Shown here: positions 23,098-35,567 of the stretch, in pieces
Position numbering within the stretch: the first letter of the stretch is position 1
Layout: every line of letters starts with the position of its first letter
Assembly (NCBI GenBank): GCA_023014485.1
Contig: JAJOZX010002711.1
Location: 546,501-610,500, forward strand
Source: Bathynomus jamesi
Lineage: Eukaryota; Arthropoda; Malacostraca; Isopoda; Cirolanidae
Length of the DNA stretch: 64,000 nt
Reading direction: 5' to 3'
The notes under the pieces: model-generated
What the model was told of the DNA's origin: nothing
Database searches by the model: none
What the model saw: the letters and a program-made list of their open reading frames with translations, nothing else
Position numbers and translations under genes: made by a program

Positions 23098-23454
23098 CAG
23101 GGTGGGCCGTAAGTTTCCATACATAGGAAAAATTAAACGTTTGTTTTTATGTTTCAGATACCCTAAGAATATGCGTTTGACGAAAGAGCAACGAATTGAA
23201 ATCATACTGATGGCTGGGTCGGGAAGCAGTCGCATGGTTGCAATGAACTTTAACAGACAACATGGAACGAACATCACACACGACACTGTGGCAAAACTTA
23301 TTAACAAGTTTCAGAAAACTGGAAATGTTGCAGATCAACCGCGAAGTGGTCCAAGACGTACAGCCACCGATGTAGAGCATATTATATAAATAAAAATGGT
23401 TGTCCATAAAAAATGTTTATTTTTCCTATGTATGGAAACTTACGGCCCACCCTG
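23098..23454 (+). mobile_element. Deleted DD41D mariner keeping the HTH domain
   Basis: Ends CAGGGTGGGCCGTAAGTTTC and complement, TA-flanked. The plus frame 23,171-23,389 encodes the N-terminal HTH (MRLTKEQRIEIILMAGSG, then HDTVAKLINKF and PRSGPRR), then jumps straight to the last residues VEHII and a stop. The catalytic core is deleted; the joint preserves frame. A HTH-only protein could in principle bind family ends. Confidence 0.88.
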
Positions 23455-23796
23455 TATATAAATTTAGTTTCTTACATCCCCGTTATTTCTTACCTCGGGA
23501 AAGCATTAATATGAAGAACAACGACACGTATGGTTCCATGCTGATGACGCTTTCAGTAGGTACCAGACCTGGTACACTATAAGAAGATTCACTGAACGAG
23601 ACTCATCACGGGTCAGTGGTAACTAACTATAAATCTGACTTTTGGAGATTTTCTTTACTTCAAGCGAAATGAGATCACACCGAATGATTGATAACGTTAC
23701 GAATTTAATGATAATATAATATTTTGTTTAATTCGGGACCGGAAATGGTCTTCGTTTAATGTTTCGAAGTTTTTTTTTTTTTTTAAATGCGTTATA

Positions 23797-24268
23797 CAGG
23801 GTGTACATAAAGTCAGGATCTATTTTTGTGAAACACTTGGAAATTATATGGAATTCAATCATAAAATGGTAAAGTGGTAACATTTATTAAATAATTAAGA
23901 GTAGGATTCGACGTGACGCCCATCAGTATCCCTGCACAGCTCAAATCGTTCCGCAGCATTTCTAAACACATTCTGGAGCATTTGCGGGGTTTATCTGCAG
24001 CAGTTCGTATACGTGTACGTAAGTTTTCAAGACTCGTAATCTTCGTCTGATAGACGTGCGATTTGATAAAGCCCCATGCAAAGAAATCTAAATGGGTTAA
24101 ATCTGGTGATCTCGCTGGCCAAGGTCTGTTGCTTCCGCGTCCGATCCAGCGATTTGGAAAACGTCCATTTAGATAATCCTGAACAATTTTGGCATAGTGA
24201 CAAGGAGCACCATCATGTTGATAGACGACGGGGATAGGATTGTTAGTACCGTCGTCTATCAACATGAT
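23797..24268 (-). mobile_element. DD41D mariner 3' fragment with inverted tip
   Basis: Right-end TIR CAGGGTGTACATAAAGTCAG at 23,797 (TA before it). Minus-strand coding 24,265-23,855 holds Asp2 in HDGAPCH and Asp3 in SPDLTHLDFFAWGF, 41 residues apart. The other end stops at an inverted copy of its own sequence (24,216-24,268). Same family as 47,390-50,059. Confidence 0.85.
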
Positions 24269-24480
24269 CTGTCCTCAGATCGCGAGATTACCCATGGAAA
24301 TGAGTAATACAAAAGTTCAAAGACGATGTGGGCGGAAAAAACAATGGGGACCACTTGTGAAAAGGCTTCAATTATGGCTGAATAAAAAATTTGGCTGTAT
24401 CGAATTAAAGCCTGAATTCAAAGATGTTACGTTATTGACTGGGTGTCATTGTAAGTTTCTAAGTTAATAAAGTATTACCA
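24269..24480 (+). other. Short open frame of unknown nature
   Basis: An open frame from ATG 24,294 runs about 57 codons (MEMSNTKVQRRCGRKKQW and on), basic, no motif recognised. The following GTAAG could be a splice donor. Could be an exon of an unknown gene or chance. Confidence 0.2.
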
Positions 24481-24663
24481 TCTTATAAAAAAAGGAGTCT
24501 TGTAATAAATATTATAAGTATTTTTACATAAGAGTCAAATGCTTTAACGTGTTGGTGAACGAAACTGTTTTGTCAACAACTTGAGGATCTATATTGGCCA
24601 GGCAAAATAATTACTCACTTCTAAGACGAAACTATGCTCTGAATAAATATATGAATAAATAAA

Positions 24664-24832
24664 TTATATATATAATATATATATATATAGTTATATATTA
24701 TAATATATTATAATATAATATGTAACTAGGAAAGTACGCTTTTATTATAAGCTTTATAAAATAACAAATATTGAAAAAATGATGATATTTATAAAACAAA
24801 TACTTCAGTAAGGATATATATATATATATATA

Positions 24833-24866
<34 letters not shown>

Positions 24867-24872
24867 GTACAG

Positions 24873-24901
<29 letters not shown>
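24664..24901. repeat. Dense (TA)n / (CA)n microsatellite cluster
   Basis: Several TA runs, a CA run near 24,850-24,868 and TATAATATA palindromes, ending exactly where the next mariner derivative begins. Confidence 0.9.
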
Positions 24902-24903
<2 letters not shown>

Positions 24904-25660
24904 GTCGTTCGAAAAGTCTCTCCGCAGTCAACGTGCTATAGCCAGTATATGCGCGCTAAGCCGGTTTTAGCAGGTTTAAACTCGATCGTGTCAGTACTGT
25001 GACAGAGTTGGGATCGTGGCAATAGTGTGTGTGTCGATAGCTTGGTAAAAAATTCATGAAACACCATTGCACTACCAGAAAATCGGCGTTTGGGTTGCAA
25101 TATCAAGAAAGCGAAATGTCGGTCCCATTTTCTTTGAGAATATGATAAATGCTGAACGATACTGTTCAGAAATTCTATATCCATTTATTGAACAGCTAAA
25201 CGAAATGGAAATACTGAATGTATACTTCCAGCAAGATGGTGCTACGGCACACACTGCTCACCTTTCGATGGAGCTACTGCATGATGTGTTTGGGGATCGC
25301 ATAATTTCAAGGGGGCTTTGGCCTCCACGATCCCCAGACCTTACGCCGCCCGACTATTTCTTGTGGGGAGCAGCAAAAGGTGTTGTTTATAAAGACCGCC
25401 CGAAAACAATTCAGAACATAAAAACCGCAATATCCACTTACATTGCTTCAATATCAACCAACACTTTAAAAAAAGTGTTTGACAACAAGTGTAGACGAGT
25501 TGCTGTGCCTGCAAAATGGTGGAAAACACTTGAACACATGCTGTAAAATCAAAAGGTTATGTAATAAAATCACTAAATCATGGTTCAATGAAAACATTGT
25601 AGTTTTTCAATTTCCTATGCGTTTAACATAGCACTGTGGAGAGACTTTTCGAACGCACTG
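24902..25660 (+). mobile_element. Tc1/mariner derivative lacking its N-terminus
   Basis: Inverted ends CAGTCGTTCGAAAAGTCTCT and complement (with one extra base). Plus coding 25,067-25,546 keeps Asp2 in QQDGATAH and Asp3 in SPDLTPPDYFLW, with 38 residues between them by my count, unlike the DD41D copies. The HTH and Asp1 are deleted. Continuous from 25,067 to a natural stop. Confidence 0.85.
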
Positions 25661-25664
25661 TGTG

Positions 25665-26145
25665 TGTGTGTGTGTGTGTATGAATGTATATATGCATATA
25701 AGTTATAAAGCTATATAAAATTGTATAAGAGCGCAATTGAACTTAAATATATTTTTATCTGGTTTGCTAAAGTTGGTTTTGTGCAAGTAATAGAAACAGA
25801 CGTAGGATGGAGACCAAGTATTAGAAAGGAAATACGCGAACAAAATAAGATTCGGGAATTATTTCGAAATATCACAATTTCAAAATTATATTTCATAATG
25901 TTATGATAATTAATGATTATTAATTAATGCTTCAATTATATTTTAATAAAGATTCAGAATAAATAAATAAATTAAGATAAATCAATAATGAAAAAAACTT
26001 CGAAGAACATTTGATACTGAAAGACAGGAAAAATTCATGACGTGTAAATTAAGTAACGTTATGAAATACTACATCCTTTCTTACCAATTTATCAGCTTAC
26101 ATTTATTTGTTTACATATTTACAATGGTTAGAAGTCCTTTATAAA
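25665..26145. other. No gene seen
   Basis: GT/TA run then AT-rich DNA. The open frames on both strands at 25,711-25,906 overlap each other and look random. Confidence 0.5.
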
Positions 26146-26149
26146 TTAA

Positions 26150-26645
26150 CCCTTTCACTCATGAATAAAATTGGGTGGCGATAAAAATATGTTTAGCACA
26201 GATTCATATTAATGGATAGTTTATAAAAATATTTTGACTTTTTTCATATCTAAAGAAAAAAAACATTTTTAGACCAACTATGCATAATCATTGGTGACTC
26301 AAATGTAAAAATCTAGAAAATAATAATAACAAAACCAAACTACTATTACTAAAACATCTGATTATATTTAAGAACGAAATACTAAAGCAAAATACTACCT
26401 AAATAAATTCCTTCCACATTTGGTATGAAATTAAGTGCAGTCACAGCACAAACCGCAGAGATGAGATGCTGCTGGCAACTGATGGCAGTGTTGGACCGAA
26501 ACATGAGGAACTAAGTGACTTATAATAATGCTAGCTTATAGACTATTCTTCACAGTCATGTGTGATTGATGGTCAAAATGCTATAGATACGATTAGCATG
26601 GGCGAGTATTTAATTAGTCAATTGAGTCATCAGTGAGTGAAAGTG
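26150..26645. mobile_element. TTAA-flanked MITE (piggyBac-like)
   Basis: TTAA flanks at 26,146-26,149 and 26,646-26,649; inverted ends CCCTTTCACTCATGA and TCAGTGAGTGAAAGTG. TTAA target plus C-rich start fits piggyBac-type MITEs. No coding. Confidence 0.55.
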
Positions 26646-26675
26646 TTAATAAAATTATTAATTTTGAAATTGACG

Positions 26676-27263
26676 TTAAATTTTAATCCAAGATTGAAAA
26701 TTTTTAAATTGAGTTTGGATCTCACTAAGTTTGAAGAAGTCGGTCCCATTCTTAACTAGCATTTCCATGTGAGCGACAAGCTCATCAAAAGTTCCGGCTT
26801 TAACTCTCTCTAACTGGGATTCTAGACTTGTAGCTGAAGCAGAGCAGCTTTGGCGGAGGGCATGGTGACGATTTCTGTAAAATGTTAAGCAGTCAAAATG
26901 ATATTTTGCTTCAATCGCAACTGGATCACCTTCAGATATTTTAGCAAGGAGTTTAGTGTCTCCAGTGTCCGAAGTCATCCGTCTGAGCGAGGTTTCAGCA
27001 CATTCAGTTGCATATTCGTGGAGTTTATGGGATGGGTGCTGTTGGCCTCGCAAAAAAGAGCAATGGTCAGTACTGTTACTTGTAGATAGTCGTTTTGAGC
27101 GACGGACCATATTTTCTTCATCATCATCCTGCTCTTGTTTCCTCTTTCTGATAACTGCTCTCTCAAGTTTTGACTTATTAAATTTTTTATGGCAGCCTCG
27201 GTGCCACGAAGCTTCATACTTAAAAAAATATTTCTGTGGTACCCTCTGTTCCAAAGTTAACAT
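26676..27263 (-). pseudogene. N-terminal part of an element-associated zinc protein
   Basis: 195 residues open on the minus strand. Paired Cys/His blocks are visible: WHRGCHKKFNKSKLERA near the start and EAKYHFDCLTFYRNRH about 80 residues later, with a basic KRKQEQDDDEEN linker. I recall the same N-terminal layout in large multi-copy proteins that end in PIN and CXC domains, the type seen as a C-terminal half at 9,990-11,600, but that is memory, not a search. No downstream domain follows here, and no inverted ends were found. Confidence 0.4.
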
Positions 27264-27513
27264 TCATGGGGAAAGCATTAAGTTTCTGAAAAGCCTCCAC
27301 ATTTTGCAAGAACTCTCTGTATATTTTGCATGCCTCATGTGTTCGTTTCTAGGGACATTATTGTTATCGTGGGTATATGGGCGAACGTGGAATATGAGTT
27401 GCGTGTGGGTAAAAAAGTATGTAAAGGATAAATGTATGAAAGAGAAAGAAACGAGATGTATGGAAGAAAAAGGGTCGTGAAAATGAGTGCAACCCTAGTC
27501 GCGGGTTCTAAGC

Positions 27514-28614
27514 CCTGGCGGACAATTCTGTCACATCACGGTGTCACTCGGACGCAAGGCGCACGGATCCTTTACTTGGTCTAACAATAAACCAGCATAA
27601 GCTTCACTCAAAAATACACGAGTACGATTTGGCTCTCGGGTATGCCAACACGGACTAGTTCTTAACGTTTAATTTTAACCCTGGATTCAGATTGTAACTG
27701 AGCATGCAAGTGCTCATAAGAATCTAATTTTATACCTGCTCAAGATTGTGAAACGAGGGAAAGACCTGTAACATACACAGTATATAAACAAGAACACTAA
27801 CAAGTAGTGCAAACTCTAGAATAAACTAACATCAAATTCATAATGACAAAAATGTTGCAAATTATATGGAAATACAATTAGCTTTTTGGAATATAAAAAA
27901 TGCTTAGCCTGGCCGCTCAAGGATACTAGACAAGGTATCAGGATTCCAATAACAGTACGATTCCAGAGAGGATCAAGATTTAATTCTGCGTGCCATAAAC
28001 TAGTAGCCCGTCACGTCGATGCTTGAAGAGTCCAGTCCCACTATGAAACCTATGGATTCGTTAGTCTTAATATACAACCTAAATTATAATGATCATGTAA
28101 ATGTACATCTATAAATTAAACACTTTTAAACAAAATATACACAATTCTTGATAAACTTAAATAATATGACTAAAACAATACGAATTAACCTATCTCCGCG
28201 TGCAGAGAGGTTTCGTTAAGTGTTATTCTTCAAGCGAATATGAATACCTTGAATCTCGTTCAACCTGTCAGAACTCTTTCATTAACTTATATACACTTAC
28301 TCACGAAAGAATTCAATCTATATTCTGTTAACATTACCAAATAATATACATTACTTTCAAACATTACAATAAATACAAATATACCAAACAATTTACCTTT
28401 TATTCAGCCACAATATTCACTAGTTTAGAATTCGAACGGACTTCAACACTTTCAAATACAGAGCAACAAGGACAAACTTTCATCGCCGGTCACAACCAAT
28501 AATAGAATACCCACACATTCGCCATTCAAACCTCGCGTTCTCACGCGCACAAAACAAAAGACAATCGCATATCCAAGACATATTTGCATGCAGTCAGGCT
28601 TGTTCTGCTACATT
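27514..28614 (-). repeat. Possible solo LTR
   Basis: On the minus strand a unit could begin TGTAGCAGAACAAGCC at 28,614 after a purine-rich stretch, with an AATAAA signal near 28,405, and end near 27,514. There is no second copy in the window, no tRNA primer site I can defend and no coding region, so this is a weak call. Confidence 0.25.
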
Positions 28615-28849
28615 ATAACGCCTCTGAGGCTCTGACGACTCCTTTTGACAGAAAATACAACGTTTCCAATCCATAGTGTATGTCTACAATATCGTTCAAT
28701 ATCAGTCAATGGTGTTGTCCTGCTGCGTGCGCTGGCTGACACACAACTCAATACCAGTCAATGGATAGCTTGTACTTGTGGAGTGATGGCTGCGTCGTCA
28801 ACCTGATTCACTGCGTCGTGAACCTGAAAAAAAAATAGGATATTAGAAT

Positions 28850-29787
28850 AATAATGATTTTTTAAGTACAATAGCTTTGAAAAGTATAATCCTCGCTCAC
28901 AAATCAAAGTATCTGTGAAGTAGTTATAGGTTTGTCTCCAATGAATGGTGGATAATAGTGATTAAAAGCAGGAGCGACTCATGCTAAAAATGGCCTTAAA
29001 ATTGATATTTCACTACTTCATAATGCTATGCCTCGCGTGATCATTGGTGAAACAATGCCAATTGTTTTTTCAGTAACAACATTTGAGTTTTCCATGTACT
29101 GGCAAATATCATATTTATATAATATAGCCATAGTTTCAACATCTTAGCAGTCAAGTACATTTGAAACCATATCATATCAATTTCAGACATCTTTACTAGG
29201 GTATCTCGTTTTCGGGGGTTTTCACAATCCCAGTTTTCGGGACAAAATCTGCCATCGTCCCGGGATCCCAGGATTTCCCAGTTTATAAGAAATAATGATA
29301 ATAAAGTCTTAAAATGTCTAAGCATTAGATAAATTTAGATTAGTTAGTTAATATTATATTAAATAAATATAAATAAATATTTTAACGCAATAATGATAAA
29401 TATAATAAAGGATAGAGCCTAGGCAGAGTTTCAAACACTGCAGAAACATAAATACAGTATATAGCCTAGGCGGCTATGCCTCCAATGCTAATTTGCAGCT
29501 TTGCACTTAAACAAAAATAAATTATATTACAATGTAATTTATACGAACATAATTTATAACTTCTAAATAATTTTTATTAAAAAAAATATCAACAGCAAAA
29601 GGTTTGAATTGAAAATAACTGAAATTAAAATCCACTAAAACACAAAATAAAAAACAAAACAAAAAATTTGTACTTTTGTCCAACTTCTAACGATCATTTC
29701 TCTTAATGACCTTACAAAAACACGTTTTTTTATATACGAGTATTCCTTTGCGTATTTGCTTCTTTTTTTCTTTCATTTAATAATTAA
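28850..29787. other. No gene seen
   Basis: AT-rich. A GC-richer patch of CCCGGGATCCC-like repeats near 29,200-29,285 suggests a decayed DNA-transposon end. Confidence 0.4.
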
Positions 29788-30212
29788 TTGGGATCACTTT
29801 AACATATTGCTTTCCAAAGCATTCGGAAAGCAATATGTTAGAGTGATCCCTCCTGGGAAGCAATATGTTAAAGTGATCCCTCCTGGGAAGCAACATGTTA
29901 AAGTGATTAACACTGGGAAGCAATAGGTTAAAGTGATCCATTATGTTAATTGACTGCCCAGTTAGGTCAACTGTACGCCTTTGAAGATTGGTTAGGTTAA
30001 GTCTTGATATTTTCGTTAGTTTAAACGAAAATATAACGACTTAACCTAACCAGTCGTCAAGAGCATACAAAAAAAAACAGTTTATTAAAGCGAACTTTTT
30101 ATCGTACTCCTTATCCTAAATATTGGGAAGCAATATGTTAAAGTGATATACACTGGGAAGCAATATGTTAAAGAGAGGTTCCTGGGGAGCAATATGTTAA
30201 AGTGATCCATTA
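29788..30212. mobile_element. Foldback with ~31-bp tandem repeats at both ends
   Basis: GGGAAGCAATATGTTAAAGT-type units repeat at 29,845-29,940 and again at 30,122-30,205; the outer left end is the inverted copy GATCACTTTAACATATTGC. Flanks read ATTAATT on both sides. The core 29,940-30,075 is a copy of the GATTGGTTAGGTTAAGT foldback. Confidence 0.7.
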
Positions 30213-30506
30213 ATTGTTTTCCTGTTTATTATTTTTTAAATATTTTGATCTGAGGTAATTTATTTTAACTTAAACAATATGATTTTAATATAATTGATAA
30301 GATATATTAATGGAGTGATTCCTTGTATTCACTCTGATATACTGTTTTTCCTTTAATGAATTTAAGTGTGGTTTCACTTAAATATTTACTTCATTTTTCA
30401 TAATAAATTTTTGGTACTAAATCTCGTAATCTACTGACATTCTTAAATTGTTTCAGAATTAAGAAACTAAAGTTTTTCACTGATGCTAACCACTACACTA
30501 TCAAGG

Positions 30507-30571
<65 letters not shown>

Positions 30572-30601
30572 ATATATACTATAGAAGGTAGTATTTTCAT
30601 A
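30213..30601. repeat. AT-rich spacer with (CA)n(TA)n(TG)n
   Basis: No gene. A CA-TA-TG compound microsatellite at 30,506-30,572 is palindromic. Confidence 0.85.
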
Positions 30602-31896
30602 CAGGGTGTTTATAAAGTCCCTATCTATTTCAGTGAAAACTTAGCAAAAAGGGTAAAATTCAATAACAGTATAATAGAAGGCATACATTTAATGAATACT
30701 TAAGCATATGATTCTACATGAGCACCATCAGTATCTCTACAGAGTTCGAATCTGTCAGCAGCATTGCGGAACACATTTTGGAACATGACAGGGGTTATTT
30801 TTGTAACTGCTGTTACGATACGAGGACGTAAATCTTGCAGATCTGTAACCCTCGTTTGATAGACTTGATTTGATAAAGCCCCATGCAAAGAAATCCAAGG
30901 GCGTTAGGTCAGGAGATCGAGCCGCCCTGGGCCTCTTGCCTCCACGTCCGATCCACTGATTTGGAAATCTTTCATTTAGGTACTCCCGAACAATGTTTGC
31001 GTAATCTACAGATCTACAGAAGCTAAGGCTAACAAAGACCCTAAGATCCACTCTAAGGCTAGCCCGAGAGAAAGGAAAGAGTAGGGGGTTAAGAGGAGAA
31101 TAAGGGGTTAAGTAAGGAGCAACACCTATCATTCGTGGGTTAACATTCATTCAGAAAAAGAGGGAAAAAGTCTCACCATCATCATCCACCGGCCACTGCC
31201 GACAAGTCAGAAAAATAGTCGGAGAATATAGGAGAGGGGTAAAAAATGAAAAGAAGTAAAATAAGAATGCTTACAAACCATGCAAACACAGTCTTAACTC
31301 ACTGTCATACCATGCAAACTACAAACATGCAAGGAAAGAGTTACAGACATGCAAGTAAGGAGATAAGAAAAAAAAAAAAAAAGTAGGTAAAGTTAAACAA
31401 AAAGTGGGTTAGTTTACGCTACAAGCTACATCTACATTCGTGTTAGTCTATTTTTTTTTTTTTTTTTTTTTTTTTTATTGCTGGCATCACACGCTGGCAT
31501 GTCACAAGCTGGCATCCATCGTCAACAGACTCATCCTCGAGCACCACCACCAGAGCTCCTGTTAACTTTCTTTTTTAATTTTAAACAACGCTAATACTTT
31601 TAAAATGTCTTCGTCTTGTTGAAAGACGACGGTGTTTAAAATGCCATCTGAATGAAGCTGGGACATTTACATGCTCGTATCGTAACAGCAGTTACAAAAA
31701 TAACCCCTATCATGTTCCAAAATGTGTTCCGCAATGCTGCTGACAGATTCGAACTCTGTAGGGTTACTGATGGTGCACATGTAGAATCATATGCTTAAGT
31801 ATTCATTAAATGTATGCCTTCTGTTATACTGTTATTGCATTTTACCCTTTTTGCTACGTTTTCACTGAAATAGATAGGGACTTTATAAACACCCTG
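30602..31896. mobile_element. Snap-back mariner: two inverted 3' ends around foreign DNA
   Basis: Left: CAGGGTGTTTATAAAGTCCC at 30,602 with minus-strand C-terminal transposase coding to about 31,010, including [18 protein letters not shown] and VESYA. Right: 31,671-31,896 is an inverted copy of 30,602-30,830, again ending VESYA. Between (31,011-31,670) lies unrelated DNA with a long A run (31,366) and a long T run (31,448-31,476). No 5' end or HTH exists, so it is not a normal copy. Confidence 0.82.
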
Positions 31897-32470
31897 CATA
31901 TTGATAAAACCCTCCGTTACATAATCTTGTGCTTTCCCAAATGAATGTTTATGAAAACGGAATATCCTTTAGATCCCCCAAACTTACGTAAACCTTTTTA
32001 CCCCACGAACCTAAAAAAGAGCGTGTAGCTTGACAAGAGTTAGAAAGATAATAAAAATAGAGGCAAGATGTAGAAACAGGACAACAAAGAGTGCCTTGAA
32101 AGAAGAGAGAAAACACTAAGGAAAACTATCTCCCTCACTAAGTTACCCCTTTAAAGAAACTTTAAAAAAGCCAAACCCCAAAATAACTCATTATTATTTA
32201 AGCTCCAACAATTAACTTCTAATAAATAGCAAACTCGGAAAATTATCTATTCTTATCCTTGAAGCACACAGCCGATTGTCTATACTGGAACATTCTTAGA
32301 AGCCGATAAAGGACGAATGAAGCCATGCGACCTTAGTATTATTACACCTTAGCGAAACACTATTTATTAACTTAGCTGAGGTATATGGAAACCTAACAGC
32401 GTATTTAATCCTAGACCCACACCCTCCCCAAGAATACAATAGTGGTCCCCTACATTTTATATAATATATA
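31897..32470. other. No gene seen
   Basis: AT-rich; contains the second copy of the AAGAGCGTGTAGCTTGA repeat (31,985-32,035). Confidence 0.45.
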
Positions 32471-32475
32471 TACAC

Positions 32476-35464
32476 ACTAGGCCGGGTCGAAAAATTAAAT
32501 TTGTGAATTTCCACATGCCTGTGTCCAAGAAATTTGTAGATGCACTATAAATGCTCAACAATGATTAAAAAAAACAAAATTGATCAAGTTTTAGATGTTC
32601 CGCAAGTCCTCTGAAGATTGCAAGTAAAACGTAGAACATTACAAAAACTTTAAAACTTTTAAAACTTTATTTAAATACGTAAACTTTATTAATTATTTGG
32701 CAATTATGATTTTTTATTAAAATTTTCTTGTATTTTTTGTATTCTTGTTGCTATTAAGTTTTTTCTTCACTGTGTTTCGTCCAGAATACATATAATTTAT
32801 ATATACAATTTTTCTTTTCAGAATTGATTATTTGAATAGTTAAATACGCGTTGTTACACTAACAGAGTGACTTTCCCAAATTATCCGAAATGGCTGAGGC
32901 CGTAAAAGTGAAAGCAACTATTGAAAAAATCATGAGTCCAGCTGTTTTCCTTTCTGTGAAAGCTGAGCTCAGTGGAAATCAACTTCCCCTCTATGAAGAC
33001 GTTTTAAAAGAATATTTACAAACAAGATATCTCTTACTTATAGCTAGTGAGGGGAGGGAAAAAAAGAGCCAAATGCTAATGATGTGGCAAGAATAGTTGC
33101 TTCAAAGGTAAAAGAGATCTGGAAAAGTGCATCAATTCCAACAATATCAGAACAGCAAATATTAGCCAGAGTAAAGGATTGTCATGAAAAATCTAAAAAT
33201 ATGATGAAGACTGGTAGGAAAAGGAAAGATTTTGAATCTAAACTGACCGCGTTCAAATCCGAAAATCAAAGGCTTTTTGATATTGCTGCCTGCAAATGCC
33301 ATGATCTGTTTTCTTGCACTTGTGAAAAGAGCTAAAAGTTCCTGCTATGGAACGTTCTTTCCTAATTGACCAAAGAGGTGCACGAAAACTGGCAATAGGC
33401 AGTATTGATTTACAGACAACGAAGAAACTGCAAATAAGATCTGAGCGTAAAGAACAAGAAAGAGCACGATTTTCTAAATCATTGAAGATGGAGATATCAA
33501 TAACCCATCCACTTCCAGGGAAGAGCCAATGGACTGGGATAACTCATACAATTCCTGATTCTGACACATCAACAGATTCAGATAGAGAGCGTGATGATGA
33601 TGATCACATTGAGGAAGTATAAAGAAATCAGGTGAAGCACATAAGCTCACTCGCAAATTGCCTTCATTAGCAAAAACTTGTGACCGATTCGGAATATCAG
33701 ACAGAGCTGGTGCAACCGTTGCCTCTGCTGTTCTGGAAGATTTTGGTCTCATTACCTCTGAAGATTATCACAATGTTGTGGATAAGAATAAGGTGAGATG
33801 GCAGGGAAAGAAGATCAGAGAGGAGTTGAGTAAATCAAGTGAAGAAAGTATAGAAACATTGTATTTTGATGGAAGAAAGGACTTAACCAAAGTAAATCTC
33901 TGTAAGGATGGGAGGTACTACAGTACAACAATTACTGAGGAACACATCACGCTTATAGCTGAACCAGAATCAAAATATCTTGGGCATTTCACTCCTGTGA
34001 CTGAAAATTCAATTAACATTTCTAAGGGAATGATAAAGTTTCTTAACAGTAACAATATTAAGGTAGACAATCTGAAGGTCATTGGATGTGATGGAACCAA
34101 TGTAAACACTGGCATACATAATGGAGTTATCAGGCAACTAGAGGTACACTACAATACTCCTTTTCATTGGTTCGTGTGTTTGCTGCATACCAATGAGCTA
34201 CCTCCGCCATTTGTTTAATTATTTGGATTGTAAAACCAAAGGACCAAAAGCCCTTGCTAGAAATGTTGGCAAAAGTCTTACTGCGTGCGAAAAGATGCAA
34301 AGTTGTCAAGTTTGAAGCAATCAAATTAAGTAATATGCCTTCTATTCCGGGGGACCTCGATCTAAGCCAAGATCAAAAGTATCTCATGGAAATTTGTAAT
34401 GCAGTCATAGAAGGTCAATGTTCCCAAAACCTTGAAAACCGCAACCCAGGTTCTTTGAACCATGCCAGATGGCTTACGACAGCCAACAGGATAGTTAGAC
34501 TTTATGTTGCGACCAAAAAGCCGTCAGAAAACTTGAAAACTCTGACCGAATTCATTGTTCGCGTTTATGCCCCAACGTGGTTTAATATAAAGCGAAATCC
34601 TTACTATACTAGGGACCAAGGCACCTCTGGTTTATGATATCTAGTTCAAGATACCTATCTGATGAGCTTAAGGCAGTCATTGATCATGTTATTGAAAGAG
34701 GGGCATATTTTGCTCACTCAGAAACTTTATTGGTCTCGATGTTATTTGATGAAAGGCAAGTGATGAGAGAGTTAGCTTTCTGGCGCATTCTCTTAGCCAG
34801 GGAAAGTGTGTCCTCGGGCATTAGAGAATTTAGAGGCCTAAAATTAATTTCTTGGCAAGAGACTACACAGATTTAATTCGATTTGGAGACTACCCAAGAC
34901 ATGAACCACCTCTGACAAAAAGCTTGACAAACACCCAGTTAGAGCTTATCGTAAGGGGTGATGAAACTAACCTTCTATTGAAAAAGTACCCATGTAATTC
35001 ACAAGCTGTGGAAAGACATGTCATACTTGTAACAGAAGCATCAGCTTCTGTCTGTGGCCAGGAAAATAGAGATGCTTTTATAAAGGCAAGAATTGCTTCA
35101 AGATCAAACATGCCTACATTTGAGTCAAAATGCGAATACAAATGTCAATAAACTACATGTAAAAACTAATGGAAGGGAGTTTGGGCCAGGCATGGTGTGG
35201 AATTCGACCTACAGCCACCTCCTCGTGGTGAATTCTGGGTGATTTGCCTTGTAAACTATCATGGCAAGTCAGCAAAGAGCTGTAGTTTACTATACGGAGT
35301 ATCGGAAAAAATCACCAAAACTGTGATTTGTGGAACCTCAAAATATTTATATAAAAATTTGAAACTTTGTCATGATACTTCCTATGTAGGTACACAAACT
35401 TTCGTAATACAGGGTAAATTAAACTTCCCCAAAAAATTTTTTCAAGCAAAAACGACCCGGCCTA
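32476..35464 (+). mobile_element. DNA transposon with GGCCGGGTCG ends
   Basis: AGGCCGGGTCGAAAAA at 32,476 and, inverted, ACGACCCGGCCT at 35,464. Set next to TA/CA microsatellites. It encloses one decayed plus-strand gene, giving an element of about 3.0 kb. The target duplication is obscured by the microsatellites. Confidence 0.7.
32890..35150 (+). pseudogene. hAT-like transposase, multiply frameshifted
   Basis: Pieces at 32,890-33,096, 33,084-33,335, 33,347-33,622, 33,658-34,218, 34,254-34,637, 34,634-34,876 and 34,852-35,151 read as one protein of about 700 residues. Landmarks: a Cys cluster CKCHDLFSCTCEKS; YFDGRKD with the first acidic block; GCDGTNVNTG with the second; CLLHTNELP (C-x2-H, then a conserved NELP); ARWLTTANRI (RW block); and SQAVERHVILVTEAS near the C-terminus. 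This order fits an RNase H-like hAT relative common in ticks, aphids and cnidarians but usually left unnamed. At least five shifts, so inactive. Confidence 0.65.

Positions 35465-35467
<3 letters not shown>

Positions 35468-35556
<89 letters not shown>
35468..35556. repeat. (CA)n-(GT)n-(TA)n compound microsatellite
   Basis: CA run, GAGTGTGTGTG, then a TA run of about 40 bp. It separates two transposons. Confidence 0.95.
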
Positions 35557-35562
<6 letters not shown>

Positions 35563-35567
35563 TGCTG

